Notes: generated from the letters alone by a model not told the origin. DNA of 64,000 nucleotides from Zygnema cylindricum (GCA_037447655.1 JBBHKE010001421.1:52746-116745), one strand, 5' to 3'. Counted from the first letter of the stretch, positions 12,201 to 22,258 are shown. Numbers and translations: made by a program.

Positions 12201-14511
12201 CGCATGTGGAGAGGATTACACAACTGGCAAAAAGTGCTTTGGAAGCAGTCCTTGAAGATACTGTCAAAATTATAGCTTCCTCTGCCGTGGCTATTCAGCA
12301 GGTATTTGTGGTCAAGTTCGTTGTTGTCATTCATTTGTGGGCACATGTCGTTGCTTCCGTTGACGAGCTTGTTGTTGCAGAATAATGTGTATTTTATCAC
12401 TTCTCGGGTGGTATTGAGTTGAATGTTCCTGCTGTTGGCAGTAGGATGTTCGAAGATCATAGGATGCTGATCAAACCTGGGTTGTTAACCTTGTGAATGG
12501 GTTCATGTCCTTCCCTCCTTCCCCTTGGGTGGAGACCTGCCTCTTGCTTGTAAAGAAGGCAATCACTAGTGACCTGATTGTTGGATTGGTGTCTGTTTGA
12601 TTCTGATTTAGCTTGTTTTATGGTTTCGAATGATGTACTCATTTGACTTACAATTCAAACTAGCATTGGTTGCATCCTAGAGTAGCAACTGTCAGAAATT
12701 ATGATGTTAATTAAGGTGGCTGGTTTTTGAGCAGGTCCTATCTGCCCTTCATCGGAGCCATGGGTCAGCTTCAGAGGAGGCAGACAAGCATGTGCTGCTC
12801 CAGTTGCAGGTAGACACACACACTAATTTATCAGCAACTATTCTGGCAACTTTAGAAATTAACCTTAAATCAGGAAGCAATTGGATAACTTTGATGGCGT
12901 GTCTGGAATTGCATTTTTTTAGGGAGGCAAGACTACTTGGATAAGATTGATTGTGTAGATTTTGTTTAATCCAGTTACTGGTCACTAGGGGTAGGACTGC
13001 ACATAAGTTTTCTGGACGGATTTCTGAAATCTTTAAATGGACAAAAGCAAACTTCAGATGCAGATGAGAAGTTACTAGTCCTGGTTTTGTAGTTTGCATG
13101 TGTATGGATAAAACTTGCTTAAACAAGATTCATCTGTTTCACGCAAGAAGTATTGAACCTTTACTGGATCACCATTTTATGGCCCTTAACAACCCATCAT
13201 ACAAATATTTGTATAAATCAACATCAATTTCATGGAATTAAGTGACCCTAAATGTTTTCATCACTCCTGGTTAAAAAGAAACATGGATTCATGTTGTCTA
13301 GTAGTGTAAAAGACAGAACTGTAGGTCATTCAGTTTTTAATTACGACTGCACTAAAAATTATCGATTTTACTCCTTTCTCAGGCATGTCTCATATGTTCA
13401 TTTGGTTGCTATCTCCTTAGGCCGCGGCTCCGTCTCTACGGCTTTTTGTTGAGATGTTGCCAGAAAGCCTGAAGACAATGTTGGAATCAGGAGATATGAG
13501 TTTGCCCGTTGCTCAAGACAAAGCAAATGTGGTAATTAGTTCACTGGAACGAGAGTACAAAGATCGCCTTCAGGTGAGAACCACGAATACCGACGCTGAT
13601 GTGTATAAGCATCATGGCAGCCTGGAAAGTCGAAACACACTGACCATGTATTTGCATCATAGTTCAAATGTTCGAAAACAGTTGGAAATGCTTGTTCACT
13701 CCATACTGTATGTGTATTATACCGTATAATACACGTGAAAGTATGGAGTAACCGGATAAAGCATTTCCAATTATTCACACATTGGAAGTCTGATTTGCTT
13801 CAGGGAACAAGATTGCAGTATGCTTGAGCTGGCTGGTGTACTCTTATGTGGGCGATGCCATTATTTTTTTTTTCCCTCTTTTTAGTTCTATATGGCACAA
13901 CAGGCACAGGCAGGTACATGGGTCTGTCAAGCTGAACAAATTTAATGTGACATATGGCACGTCCTCCACTTAAGTACAATCCTATGTGGACATGTGATTG
14001 GTTGTGACATCTCTGGGCAGTTAAAAGCCTTTTCTAAAACATCCCCTTCCGTCTATCTATCTTCCGTAGCCCACATGGTTTTTTGCAATATTTTCCTGTG
14101 GCAAATTAGTTAAGTTCTTGACAGTATGCAGGCGCCTAGCTACCTGAGTTCTACTCTCTTTTCTCTTTCTAAACATCTAGCCTCTATTTGTTGTTTGAAG
14201 GAAGACACACAATGTTGTAACAATGATTATGATGACAATGCCTTTCTTTGTAAGTTCGCTTATACCACCCTGTCAAACTGACAATGCCGTGGACTATCAT
14301 GAGCTGTATTTTGCAGGCTGTTTTTGAGAGTTTGCAATCAAAGAGAGGGGAAGCGTATCGACAGAGAAGTAGCACTGCACCTGCTTCCACAAGTATTGGA
14401 TTGCCTTCCAGTATACTTAAAAACCAGGAGCCCGAAGGTGGAACGGAGGAGACTCAGGACATCACACTCGGCAACAGCGATAGTAATGGCAGCTCTAAGC
14501 CAATGGCGTGA
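175..14511 (+). CDS. 13-exon host gene, Ser-rich coiled-coil protein of unknown function (gene span)
   Basis: I do not recognise this protein. Thirteen exons joined at GT-AG boundaries with consistent phase give about 1101 codons: 175-1287, 1498-1530, 1884-1907, 5239-5310, 7371-7448, 7821-8679, 9817-9941, 10409-10800, 11086-11167, 12197-12301, 12735-12809, 13421-13573 and 14317-14511. The ATG at 175 follows an in-frame TGA at 169. The first 371 residues are Ser/Thr/Arg-rich and probably disordered. Exons 4-6 give short Leu-rich coiled-coil segments, followed by a second Ser/Pro-rich tract. Exons 7-13 are helical and Leu/Glu-rich. No membrane segment or enzyme motif was seen. The architecture suggests a scaffold or cytoskeleton-associated protein, which is inference. 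Including the duplicated microexons (3493-3525, 3879-3902) would add 19 residues in frame. Confidence 0.75.
1498..1530 (+). CDS. exon 2, 11-codon microexon (first copy)
   Basis: Flanked by a pyrimidine-rich tract ending TGTGCAG and by the donor GTTAGT; phase 0 on both sides. It encodes [12 protein letters not shown] perfect second copy lies at 3493-3525 in the tandem duplication. Confidence 0.7.
1884..1907 (+). CDS. exon 3, 8-codon microexon (first copy)
   Basis: Acceptor GAAGCAG and donor GTAAGC bracket 24 bases encoding IAPPAFDK in phase 0. A second identical copy is at 3879-3902. The GTAAGC donor is strong; the acceptor has no long pyrimidine tract, so the exon start is less sure than its end. 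Confidence 0.6.
2371..3398 (+). other. purine-rich low-complexity block with open frame
   Basis: A roughly 1-kb stretch that is strongly G/A-rich on the + strand and separates the two duplicated microexon pairs. A reading frame starting with the ATG at 2371 stays open to 3543 and encodes Ser/Glu/Arg repeats followed by Gly/Glu/Arg repeats. It then runs, in frame, into the second copy of exon 2. Long frames are also open on the other strand, as expected for simple sequence, so coding status is doubtful. A short palindrome CTCTCCCTCC/GGAGGGAGAG lies near 2425-2450. Confidence 0.5.
3399..4337 (+). repeat. tandem duplication, copy 2 (duplicated exons 2' and 3')
   Basis: Second copy of 1404-2342. 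It carries intact copies of the microexons at 3493-3525 and 3879-3902 with the same splice sites, both phase 0. Either or both pairs could be spliced in without disturbing the frame. Confidence 0.92.
4313..4590 (+). repeat. (CCCCCT)n / (CTCCCT)n microsatellite
   Basis: A pyrimidine-only hexanucleotide array, regular from about 4384 to 4528 with unit CCCCCT and less regular at the edges. It continues the CTCCCT tract that ends duplication copy 2. It is intronic; the Pro-rich and Arg/Gly-rich frames across it are artefacts of the repeat. Confidence 0.92.
4600..5238 (+). other. intron remainder, pyrimidine-rich
   Basis: Intron sequence between the microsatellite and exon 4. The stretch 4820-5110 is C/T-rich with irregular CTCCC and TTTCC runs. 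No exon candidate with supported splice sites was found. Confidence 0.55.
5239..5310 (+). CDS. exon 4, coiled-coil segment
   Basis: Acceptor TTGCAG, donor GTATGT, 24 codons, phase 0. It encodes a charged amphipathic helix beginning [15 protein letters not shown], a good coiled-coil heptad pattern. Confidence 0.8.
5661..6536. mobile_element. hAT-type MITE (copy 1) in intron
   Basis: Terminal inverted repeats TAGTGTTGTGTATCGGTAA and its complement at 6518-6536, flanked by the perfect 8-bp target duplication CAAATTAG (5653-5660 and 6537-6544). An 8-bp duplication and a TAGTG start fit the hAT superfamily. No transposase frame is present. Subterminal regions are packed with CGATA/TATCG motifs, and 5755-5810 can fold into a long hairpin. 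It lies in the intron between exons 4 and 5. Confidence 0.88.
6545..7370 (+). other. intron sequence, no further feature seen
   Basis: Remainder of the intron between the hAT MITE and exon 5. I found no supported exon or repeat here. Confidence 0.5.
7371..7448 (+). CDS. exon 5
   Basis: Acceptor GGATTAG, donor GTTTGC, 26 codons in phase 0. Begins [19 protein letters not shown]. The in-frame ATG at the exon start could serve as an internal initiation codon for a shorter isoform, though nothing else supports that. Confidence 0.75.
7821..8679 (+). CDS. exon 6, coiled coil then Ser/Pro-rich tract
   Basis: Acceptor TATCTTACAG. The first 40 codons are Leu/Gln/Glu-rich and coiled-coil-like; the next 130 are Ser/Thr/Pro/Arg-rich and disordered. 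The last part is an ordered segment ending NDSNRLQ. The donor GTATTC leaves phase 1, and the split codon restores Glu with exon 7, which supports the junction. Reading past the donor the frame stops at 8738. Confidence 0.78.
8869..9265. repeat. (AT)n microsatellite block
   Basis: Almost uninterrupted TA/ATAC repeats in the intron after exon 6, with a pure (AT) run of about 70 bases at 9188-9258. The sequence GTGTAGAAAGTAAAGTCTG occurs on both sides of this run (about 9168-9186 and 9259-9277). Tyr/Ile-rich frames here are repeat artefacts. Confidence 0.93.
9817..9941 (+). CDS. exon 7
   Basis: Acceptor CCTTTTACAG, donor GTGATT, 125 bases, phase 1 in and phase 0 out. It encodes a Leu-rich helical segment containing [20 protein letters not shown]. 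Confidence 0.78.
10409..10800 (+). CDS. exon 8
   Basis: Acceptor GTTCCTGCAG, donor GTAAGA, 392 bases leaving phase 2. It encodes a helical segment starting TIDSVEQEF, an acidic linker, and a charged helix containing [18 protein letters not shown]. Confidence 0.8.
11086..11167 (+). CDS. exon 9
   Basis: 82 bases from acceptor GATTTACAG to donor GTAAGT. The carried AG plus A gives Arg and the exon ends in phase 0. It encodes a charged helix with [17 protein letters not shown]. It has no long open frame of its own and was found by matching phase and splice sites. Confidence 0.72.
11168..12196 (+). other. intron 9, AT-rich
   Basis: No exon or repeat with solid support. A 21-base segment at 12145-12165 with good splice-like flanks is discussed under rejected items. 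Confidence 0.5.
12197..12301 (+). CDS. exon 10
   Basis: 35 codons, phase 0, donor GTATTT. It encodes a helix containing [19 protein letters not shown]. The acceptor GGTGGTTAG is weak and the best pyrimidine tract is about 50 bases upstream, so the exact start is uncertain. Confidence 0.65.
12735..12809 (+). CDS. exon 11
   Basis: Acceptor TTTTTGAGCAG, donor GTAGAC, 25 codons in phase 0, encoding [10 protein letters not shown] followed by a charged helix ending LLQLQ. Confidence 0.72.
13421..13573 (+). CDS. exon 12
   Basis: Acceptor ATCTCCTTAG, donor GTGAGA, 51 codons in phase 0. It encodes a segment with [19 protein letters not shown] and a C-terminal charged helix ending EREYKDRLQ. Confidence 0.78.
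13574..14316 (+). other. intron 12 with short inverted repeat
   Basis: Around 13669-13775 the sequence TCGAAAACAGTTGGAAATGC and its approximate complement, together with ACTCCATACTGTATGTG, form an imperfect hairpin about 100 bases across. No exon seen. Confidence 0.5.
14317..14511 (+). CDS. exon 13, C-terminus
   Basis: Acceptor GTATTTTGCAG; 64 codons and a TGA stop. It encodes [16 protein letters not shown] and then a Ser/Gly/Glu-rich tail ending SKPMA. This closes the gene. Confidence 0.78.
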   Translation, partial: AVFESLQSKRGEAYRQRSSTAPASTSIGLPSSILKNQEPEGGTEETQDITLGNSDSNGSSKPMA

Positions 14512-15246
14512 AGGGATGTGAAGGAAATTGCTAGGAAGACACGGGTGCTTTTAGCCAATCAGGAAAACCAACGAAAAGATACATGTATGTTGACGCCTAG
14601 TTTTGTTCCAGTCATAGTCTGGCTGGAATGCTGTCAAAATTCAAATGCATGCATGCCTTCTGACGAGGACAGGGAATAAACGACACAGCTTGCAAGGAGA
14701 TAGTATTTCTGAGGTTTGGTGAGGTAGTCTTCAATACGGATATTACGAGGCTGGCAAATAATGAAATTTTTCCGCCCAATTCCTGGTAGCGGCTTTCTGT
14801 ACTGTTGCGTTTGGCGAACCAATAATTGTGTTGAGTGTGACTGGTACTCTCTAGTCAAAAATGTCCTCAAAATTTTTAGTTACCTCTTGCTGAAAGTGTA
14901 TGTAATCAATCGTTTAACATAGGATCTGCTTCCTGCGTTGATATGGTTTGAATTGAATGTTTCTGTTTTTTTTTTCATATCACTACCTATTCTTCCAAAA
15001 ACATTGATTATTGGTGAAAGGAGGGAGCCTAAGCTCGTATTGTATAGAGAAAATTGTCGAACACAATCTTTTTATTCCACGTCAAAATAGACAGCTATTA
15101 TGCAATAGCTGTACTTGTTCACGGACTTCGAAGTACGTTTTCTAACCAGGTTGGAATTTGGTTAGGTTTATGTCGGCACATAGGCTTGTAACATTCAAGC
15201 GTCTTTTTCGGTAGCGAGTACCGTATTGTACTCATAGGGCAGCCAC
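14512..15246. other. 3' UTR and intergenic sequence
   Basis: AT-rich sequence downstream of the gene. No reliable poly(A) signal, exon or repeat was recognised. Confidence 0.5.
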
Positions 15247-15247
15247 T

Positions 15248-15454
15248 ACACCGCGAATCGTTATAAGCGTTGAGAAATTATTAGTGTAAAGAAAAAATTA
15301 GCGTCATTCATTCTAATTTAGTGCCAGAAGACGTGGCAGATTATGGTCCACGTCCTTAAATAGTGTAGTTTATTCTATTTAAGGTATTAATGTCAAAAAT
15401 TTGGGGTGCCGATAACGCTAAGATTTCATAACGCTACTAACGATTCGCGGTGTA
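15248..15454. mobile_element. small MITE with TA target duplication
   Basis: Terminal inverted repeats beginning CACCGCGAATCGTTA and ending TAACGATTCGCGGTG, bounded by TA on both sides. The similarity continues inward to GCGTT, about 23 bases with mismatches. About 200 bp and no coding capacity. TA flanks and size fit a Tc1/mariner (Stowaway-like) MITE; the family name is inferred. Confidence 0.7.
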
Positions 15455-16854
15455 CCTTATTGACCTCCAAGTGGACGATCTTCCTCACCTTCCCGATCCC
15501 CAAGTTGCTTTTGCTATGTTAACCAGGTGTTTTCCCCACCGCCCTTCTTATTTTACTCGTACTTCCCCTCCCACTCCGACATTTATCTCCTTTCTCTCGT
15601 CTTTTGACGATCGCCTCATGGAAATCCTCCACACTCTATTAGGTCGGGGGGCATTTGATCGCGAGTCTAGGCCATCGGCCCGCATTCAAGCATCCCTCCC
15701 TGTCTCTACTGGGGGGTTAGGTCTACTATCCACTGCTCGTGTTGCTCTCGCTGCCTATTTGGGAAGTTGGTGTCTTATTGCCTCCACTCTTGTTTCCCGT
15801 TTCTTGGCTGGGGACACCCCCATTCTTGCTACTGTTATCCCTCGGGTTCTGTTCTAGCTACTGTTATCCCCCGGGTTTTAGACGGTGTGTTTGCCTTCCA
15901 CCGATCTCTATTGGACGCGCCACGTTCTCTTCCTCCCCATGCCCTAGTGGATGTGCCAATTTTCTCCACCCTTGTTACAAAATCTGTTGAGCATGTCCAA
16001 GAATCGATTTCTGATCGGGTTGTCGCCGCCAATAAATCTAACCTTCTCAAGGCGCTTCCCTCCGATTCTTCTCGTGCCCGTCTTCTCTCTTGTGGCGGAC
16101 CTGGTTCTGGGTCTTGGCTTTTCGCTACACCGATTTTGTCCACTCTCCGATTCTCACTGGCTCAGTTCACCACCGCCCTCCGGTTTCGCCTTGGCCTCCC
16201 CCATCCTCTTTTACTTGGCTCTCTTGTTTGTGCATGTGGTCGCGTCTTGGGGGCCGATGGTGTCCATTTGCTTTGTTGCTCCCATGGGGGAGATTTGATC
16301 CAAGCGCACGACACTATTCGCGATGCCGTTGCGACTATCGCTTTAGAGGGGGGCTTTTCTGTGCGTCGAGAAGTTTCTCATATTATTCCCAAGCGTCGGA
16401 TCGATGTTGTTCTACTTGATGGTGCCCGTCGCATCTTCGGTGTTATTGTTTTGGCGAACCCTACTTCAGCTACAGTTGTTGGTCAAGCGGCTCGACATGT
16501 TGGGGTGGCGGCTCGTGATGTCGCTAAGGCGAAGGAGCGTGATTATGCCCACCGGGACCCTATGGATGACTTTATTCCGATGGCGGTCGAGATCTTTGGT
16601 TGTCTGAGTGTTGCAATGGACGAGTTTCTCCGTACTTGCGCTCGACGTGCTTTCGAGCGCCGTGGACCAAGGAGCCCTCCTCCTTCGGTCCTTTCTTCTT
16701 TTTATCGTCAACGCTTATCTGTGGCTTGACAACGAGTGCAAGCTTCTATTCTCCTCCGATCGGCTATTGCGGCTATGGATCGTCGCTGGGTTCCGGAACT
16801 CCCTCAACGTGCTCCCTCGGGATGGGGGGACTTACGGGGTTGCTTTTCGTAGTT
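15455..16854 (+). pseudogene. 5'-truncated LINE (non-LTR RT) pseudogene, C-terminal region
   Basis: The first frame (to 15857) reads like the thumb and post-RT region of a LINE polymerase, including SYFTRTSPP and LPVSTGGLGLLS. After a frameshift, the second frame (to 16729) contains a Cys/His cluster (CACG, then HLLCC) followed by RRIDVVL. That resembles the C-terminal knuckle and restriction-like endonuclease of site-specific LINEs. The shift is caused by a 29-base direct repeat of GCTACTGTTATCC(C/T)(T/C)CGGGTT at about 15828 and 15857. A TGA at 16727 interrupts a frame that otherwise runs to TAG at 16852. The catalytic RT core is missing, so this is a dead 5'-truncated copy. Confidence 0.72.
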
Positions 16855-17142
16855 ATTTAATTAGGTTGGGGTTGGGGTTGTAGTTTTGGCTTTGTCAATT
16901 GTCGTGCTTTTCATTTTGAGTTTGTTGCTTTTATTTTCCTGGTTGTTGTTTTCTTTTTGTTTTTGTTTTTGTTGTGCTGTTATTTTATTCCCCCGCTGGT
17001 AGTTTTTCAGTTTCGGCCATGCCACCTCTTTTGTACCCTTGGACTTAGATGGTTTACCATCGTGCATTTTAATATATCCTGCGTTTATATGTACTGTTTG
17101 TAAAGAGAACATACTGCATTGGGATGAGCGATAAGTAATTTG

Positions 17143-17581
17143 TAGTGTTGTGTGTTGAGGGCTCTTTGCCGATATTCGACATGTACCTATTTTTTGGTAC
17201 CCGATAATCGATATATTGTCTCAATATATTGAGACAATATATATCGCAATATTTTACCAATATATCAACTCGATATGCTGATAAATTTATACCGCGATGT
17301 GATGAAGCGACGTTGAGTTTCAAATAATTTTCTGCGCCACCCCCCCACCCCCTTCGTGGCGCACCTGCCACCGGGAAGGGGAGTTCTTCCGTACGTTTTA
17401 CCATACAATATCTCCGTACTAAATCTGTACGGACTCCCATCTCCCACCAAATATATCAGGTTTTGGAGCGACACATTGAAAGGGGTTTTGGAGCAACACA
17501 TTGAACTTTCAAACTGTTTGATTTTCGGTATATCAAATATCGAATTTATCGCGATAAGAATTTTCCTGATTCACAACAAAA
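17143..17581. mobile_element. hAT-type MITE (copy 2)
   Basis: Starts TAGTGTTGTG and ends CACAACAAAA (two changes from the ideal inverted repeat). It is flanked by the 8-bp duplication GTAATTTG (17135-17142 and 17582-17589). Same family as 5661-6536, but half the length and more diverged; no transposase. Confidence 0.75.
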
Positions 17582-17589
17582 GTAATTTG

Positions 17590-18330
17590 GCATCTAGTGA
17601 TGTTTTGTATCACATCAAAAATAAAGAATTTATACGCACTCCAAAAAACGCAATCAAGCAATTCAACATCGTGATCAAAGAGTAAGTAGGTGAACAAGGA
17701 TAATGTGAGGGTTTCTAGCAAAGTTTGGGAAGATGCAAAGATGCCTAGAGGGGTTGTAGAAGTTCTTGCAACCATTCATACATTTCAAAAAAGTTGAGTA
17801 GGTCTAGTAGTTACGACGTTTCTGAACTGATCTGAGTTTATTTCTGGTGTTTTGTCTAAAGTACAATTTGCGTCAGCTTCAAAGTTAGAATGTATTGCAT
17901 TGTCGTCTTGTGTTTTCTGACCCACGACCACATTATGCCACATCAATTTTTAACGTTTACCTTATAAATTGTCGGCAATGTGTTTTAAAGTATCGTTGGA
18001 TCACAAATAAGAAAACACCAAACTTTACAAACGATTTCAAAAGCTTTTGACAAAGAGAAGTACACGATTTTTTTTTATTTTTCTATTTGCATCCAATATG
18101 GTTTTTTTTTTTTCACGGGTCTCAACAATTCAAAGTACTTGCACAAGGAATGGACAAGAGAGGCAAAAGTAAAGACAAAGGGATCTTCTTCGACCATGAA
18201 TAACACATGGCTAAAAAGGCTGGACGTTTACAAACTCACGCAAATACATGCGACGTCACAAGCAGTTTCAGAAAATATGGTGCGACAAGATAGATTGTTG
18301 ACGTTTAGAACCGTCACATGCATTGTCGGC
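17590..18330. other. intergenic, AT-rich, nothing recognised
   Basis: Only short frames; no splice-supported exon and no clear repeat ends. Confidence 0.5.
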
Positions 18331-18333
18331 TTA

Positions 18334-19272
18334 GGGTGTGTTCCCATGTAACCATAACTCAGTCTTACTACTTTATTTTTTAGTGAAGATTTTTGGCACA
18401 ACTTTTCAGATTGTTCGTATATTATAAAACAAAATCGTTACTTTGAAATGTGAAGGTTGTAGACTTGTGTAAAATATGTCACGATTGTAGATGTGGGTAC
18501 AATTTGTCACGTTTGTATACAATTACAAAACTCGCGACAATTTTTGAAGTTTACAAAATAGCGACGGTTCTGTAGAATGTTGTGACATTGTAGATGCTGA
18601 GGGTTTTGCGACGTTATGACATCATGCTCACTTGTGCTAACGTCGACGCCACAGATTCACGAACTTTCGGTCTTGGCTTCCTAATTTCGTCTTTTCAAAT
18701 TGTCTCACTCGACTAGTCATTAAAATATGCCCAAATGTAATAAAAGAATCATTTTCTAAAGCTCTTTTAATGCATGCCCATAGTAACGTGTTTTGCTCCA
18801 AAATGTGAGTGACAAAACAGATAGGATGAGAGGGAGAAAGAGGGAGGCGTCTTCAAGGACTTCGCTTTTGCGAAATGGCATCCGTTGCTCGAGACCCCTC
18901 CGCGGCACCTGTGCAGAAAATAGTCCGTACATGTTCCATTTTTATTTTTTTTTGTGTACTCGAGTTTTGTAAAAACGTTTTGAAATTTCAGAACACATGC
19001 TAACACATAATCCTATTCGTTCAACCATTACTTTAAACAAAATGGACTCGCGAGTCGTTTTCAGTTAAAGGTTGAAGATGACGTTTCTTGACGTGGCAGT
19101 GGGTCGAAAAGAGCAAGATGACAAGCTGTAGTACATTTCAAATTTCACAATGACGCTAATAGTACTATGGTTTTCACAAATTTTTTGTAAGGCAAAATAT
19201 TTTCTAGCTGCAAGCTCTATTTTGTATGACAAAGACGATAAAAAACCCTGATTTACACAGAGGAACACACCC
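18334..19272 (+). mobile_element. Tourist/PIF-Harbinger-like non-autonomous element H1
   Basis: Inverted termini GGGTGTGTTCC / GGAACACACCC. The left flank is TTA. The right flank is TTA only once gypsy-1 and one copy of its CCCTT duplication are removed, which recovers the 3-bp target duplication expected for PIF/Harbinger. No transposase frame. Same family as H2, H3 and H4. Confidence 0.8.
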
Positions 19273-19274
19273 TT

Positions 19275-20241
19275 TGTAACTGGATCTCCTACCTCTCAGA
19301 AAATCCCATTACTACAAACAATTCCAACCACACATTCCACACATTGGAAAATACACACCCACATTGGAAAACACTCACATAAGGATAACTTTAAATTAGA
19401 AGAAGCTTTTGTCCACATAACATTAGCTTGGTCTCTTGCCCTCGTGGCTCAACCCTTCAATTTAAAGTGTTTCCTCTTCTCTCCACTCTTAATAATTCTA
19501 TCTCTTAACTACTAAAACACTATTTAATTAGTAAGAGATTTCAATGCAAAAATGCCTTTTCTCCAATTTGGTATTAATCGCTCAGGACCAAGATCAGCTG
19601 GAATTTCCACAAACTTTTCCAAAGGAAAAGATGTCTACTCTCCTCTTACACTTCACTATTTATCCATCATCGCCCTGGACTCGCCAGGCCAGAGTCAACG
19701 CTCCGTTTTAACAGGCTTTTACCTGGGCCAATCATTGATCAGCAAAGACTCAGACTGACCAATGCAAAAACGTGCGAAATCTCTTACTAACTACTTAGCG
19801 CTTTACTAACCAATCAAACGTTACGTTTCACTACGTAACATTTACGTGCAAAATTGCGCGCCAAACGAAACGCGACTTCGCACGAGCGTGCGTAACAAAT
19901 TTCGCACGCGAAACTTCCTACGAAATTCCCTTAAGTGAAAGTGACGTTTCGTACTAAAATTTGTACGAAACGAAGCACCGTGCATACTAAACGTTTCATT
20001 AGAACTTTATGAAACGTACGCGCGTAATTTCGGTACTAATTTGACCCTTAACCCGTTTCAATGATACCCACTTGTTATTTAGACCCCACGCTGTCACCTA
20101 AATACACCCATCGCTATAACTTTTAAAATATAACTCCAAATAGCGTGATTCTTTCGCGGACGTCTACCAATTTTAGTACTCTATAATTATAACACCTAAA
20201 TACCCATTTATAAACAAGTTCGATCCGCTATTACTGTTACA
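19275..20241 (-). repeat. gypsy-1 3' LTR
   Basis: 967 bp, starts TGTAAC and ends GTTACA. It matches 26090-27056 with only a few differences (near 19283, 19475 and 19920). Flanked on the left by CCCTT, which is repeated after the other LTR. Confidence 0.95.
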
Positions 20242-20242
20242 T

Positions 20243-20256
20243 CATCCCCTCTTTAT
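20243..20256 (-). promoter_or_regulatory. gypsy-1 polypurine tract
   Basis: Minus-strand AAAGAGGGGATGA lies directly inside the 3' LTR, the expected site for plus-strand DNA priming. Confidence 0.8.
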
Positions 20257-20290
20257 TTTTAACTGACCTCAGTTAAAACACCTTTAATTA

Positions 20291-20656
20291 TCAAGACAGG
20301 ACTTCTATATTATTATCCCTCCAGTACCTCTGTAAAAACTCAGAATTTTTATCCTCTAAAGCCAACTCATCCTCAGGCCTTCCTAGATAATGCATTTGCC
20401 AGAATATAGTATCACCGACCTTGAACCGTTGACCAGCCCAATCTATTACCCATCTGTGAACTTCAGGTTCTATAATTATTGAGGGATCCAATTCCAATTC
20501 TCCTTCAGTTGGGCGAAGATTTACTGGTTTCAATTGGCTGATGTGTATCACTGGATGAATCTTTGTTGAAGGCGGCAAGTCCAATTTGGCAGCAACTGAC
20601 GATATCATCTCGGTTACAGTAAATGGTCCAATGTACTTAGGAGCAAAGTTTCCCAT
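20291..20656 (-). pseudogene. gypsy-1 integrase C-terminal module (GPY/F plus chromodomain-like)
   Basis: Begins KYIGPFTVTEM, the GPY/F motif of gypsy integrases, and ends with an aromatic-rich segment (RWVIDWAG, FWQMHYLG) placed and spaced like a chromodomain. It is in the same frame as the upstream integrase and separated from it only by a TGA at about 20666-20668, so it is the tail of the pol polyprotein rather than a separate gene. The chromodomain call is by position and weak similarity. Confidence 0.65.
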
Positions 20657-20668
20657 AGGATCCGATTG

Positions 20669-22258
20669 TCACTCGATCTTGCACCTGTAATGAGTTGTAG
20701 AAAGCCAAACCTTGTCGCCTGTGCGTAACACCCAATCACCCCGTTTGCGGTTAGCATTTAATTCTTGCCTCCTTTGTGCCTCCACTAATGCATCCCGGAC
20801 AGTTTTCCAAACTGTTTGAATGTTTTCCCAAAACTCTGTTCCTGAACCTCTATTCTCTTGAGTGACCCCTGTTATTAAATCTAATGCTTCTCTAGGTTGG
20901 TATCCGTATGCAACTTCAAATGGTGAGAATCCCGTACTAGCATGTTTACATGAATTGTATGCAAATTCCATTAATGGCAGTTTAGATTCCCATGTGTTCT
21001 GAACTCCACTGCAAACAGTCCTAAGCATTTCCTCTAGTGTACGGTTCATCCTTTCTATCTGTCCATCTGTCTGAGGATGATAAGCGGTACTCATTTTCAA
21101 TTCAGTGCCTAAATTTTGCTGCAATTCTTTCCAAAATGCAGATGTAAATTTAGAATCCCTATCACTGACTATAGACAGGGGAACTCCATGATGTCTGACC
21201 ACGTTGTCAAAATATAACTTTGCAATATCTACAACTGAATGAGTAGTTTTGCAAGGGATAAAGATTGCCATTTTACTGAACCTATCGACTACGACCATGA
21301 TACTGCCATTTCTTCTAGATGTAGCTGGTAACCTGACAATAAAATCCATACTGACAGATTCCCATGGTCTTTCGGGAATATCTAAAGGTTTTAAGAGACC
21401 TCTAGGTTTCTGGTTACTAGGTTTACTCTGTTGGCAAGGGACACAACTTTCCACGTGTTTCGACACCTCTTTTGCCATCCCTGGCCAAAACAATCTATTC
21501 TGCAGCCGACTAAGAGGTTTATCTCGACCAAGATGTCCTAAATGCTCATGGGCTTCCTGTAAAAGTTGTTTTCTCAAGTCTCCCATTTCAGGAATGCATA
21601 ACCTATCCCCTGTTCGCAAATACAGTAAACCATCTTCTATTCTAAAGTTTTTGACATGCCTCTCATTCTGTGGGTCAGAATTCCCTCCCAAAATATTCTT
21701 GCAAATCACAACAAAATAAGGATCTTTATCATAACCATATCTAACTGTATCTAAAAACAATTCATCTTGAACCATAACACTTATTTCAAAACATCTACTT
21801 AAAGGATCTGTAACTACATTTGTCTTCCCAGGAATATGTTTGACATTAAATTTGAAATATGCTAATTTTTGCATCCACCTAACCTGTCTGCCAGTCATAA
21901 TCTGTGCATCACTTAATCTTTGTAAATAAGAAAGTGCTTTATTATCACAGTGAACTGTAAATTCTTTATTATGCAAATAACATCGCCATTTCACCAATGC
22001 ATGTACAATCGCAAGTAATTCTTTTTCCTGTGCTGTATAGTTCTTTTCAGCATCATTGAATTTTCTATACTCAAAAGCAATAGGATGAAAGTGTTTGCCG
22101 ACTTTTTGACTTATGACTGCACCTAGACCTTTGTCAGAAGCATCTGTAGTGATCAGAACTTCAAATTCTCCAGCAGGGTCAGGATACACCAGTGTAGGGG
22201 CAGAGGTCAACTTCCCTTTTAGTTCCTTGAATGCTCTCTCTTGATCAGCTCCCCACAC
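20669..22258 (-). pseudogene. gypsy-1 RNase H and integrase
   Basis: RNase H opens with ITTDASDKGLGAVIS. The integrase zinc-binding region has HEHLGHLG and CVPCQQSK. The DDE catalytic core is visible as MDFIVRLP, VSDRDSKF and HPQTDGQIERMNRTLEE. It is the continuation of the RT frame; the stop between them is one TGA codon near 22270. Because CGA to TGA is a CpG transition, methylation-driven decay is a plausible cause of both stops. Confidence 0.92.

Noticed and set aside
19552-19758. 68-codon frame identical to the one at 26367-26573
   Set aside because: Both lie in the gypsy-1 LTRs and have no protein features.
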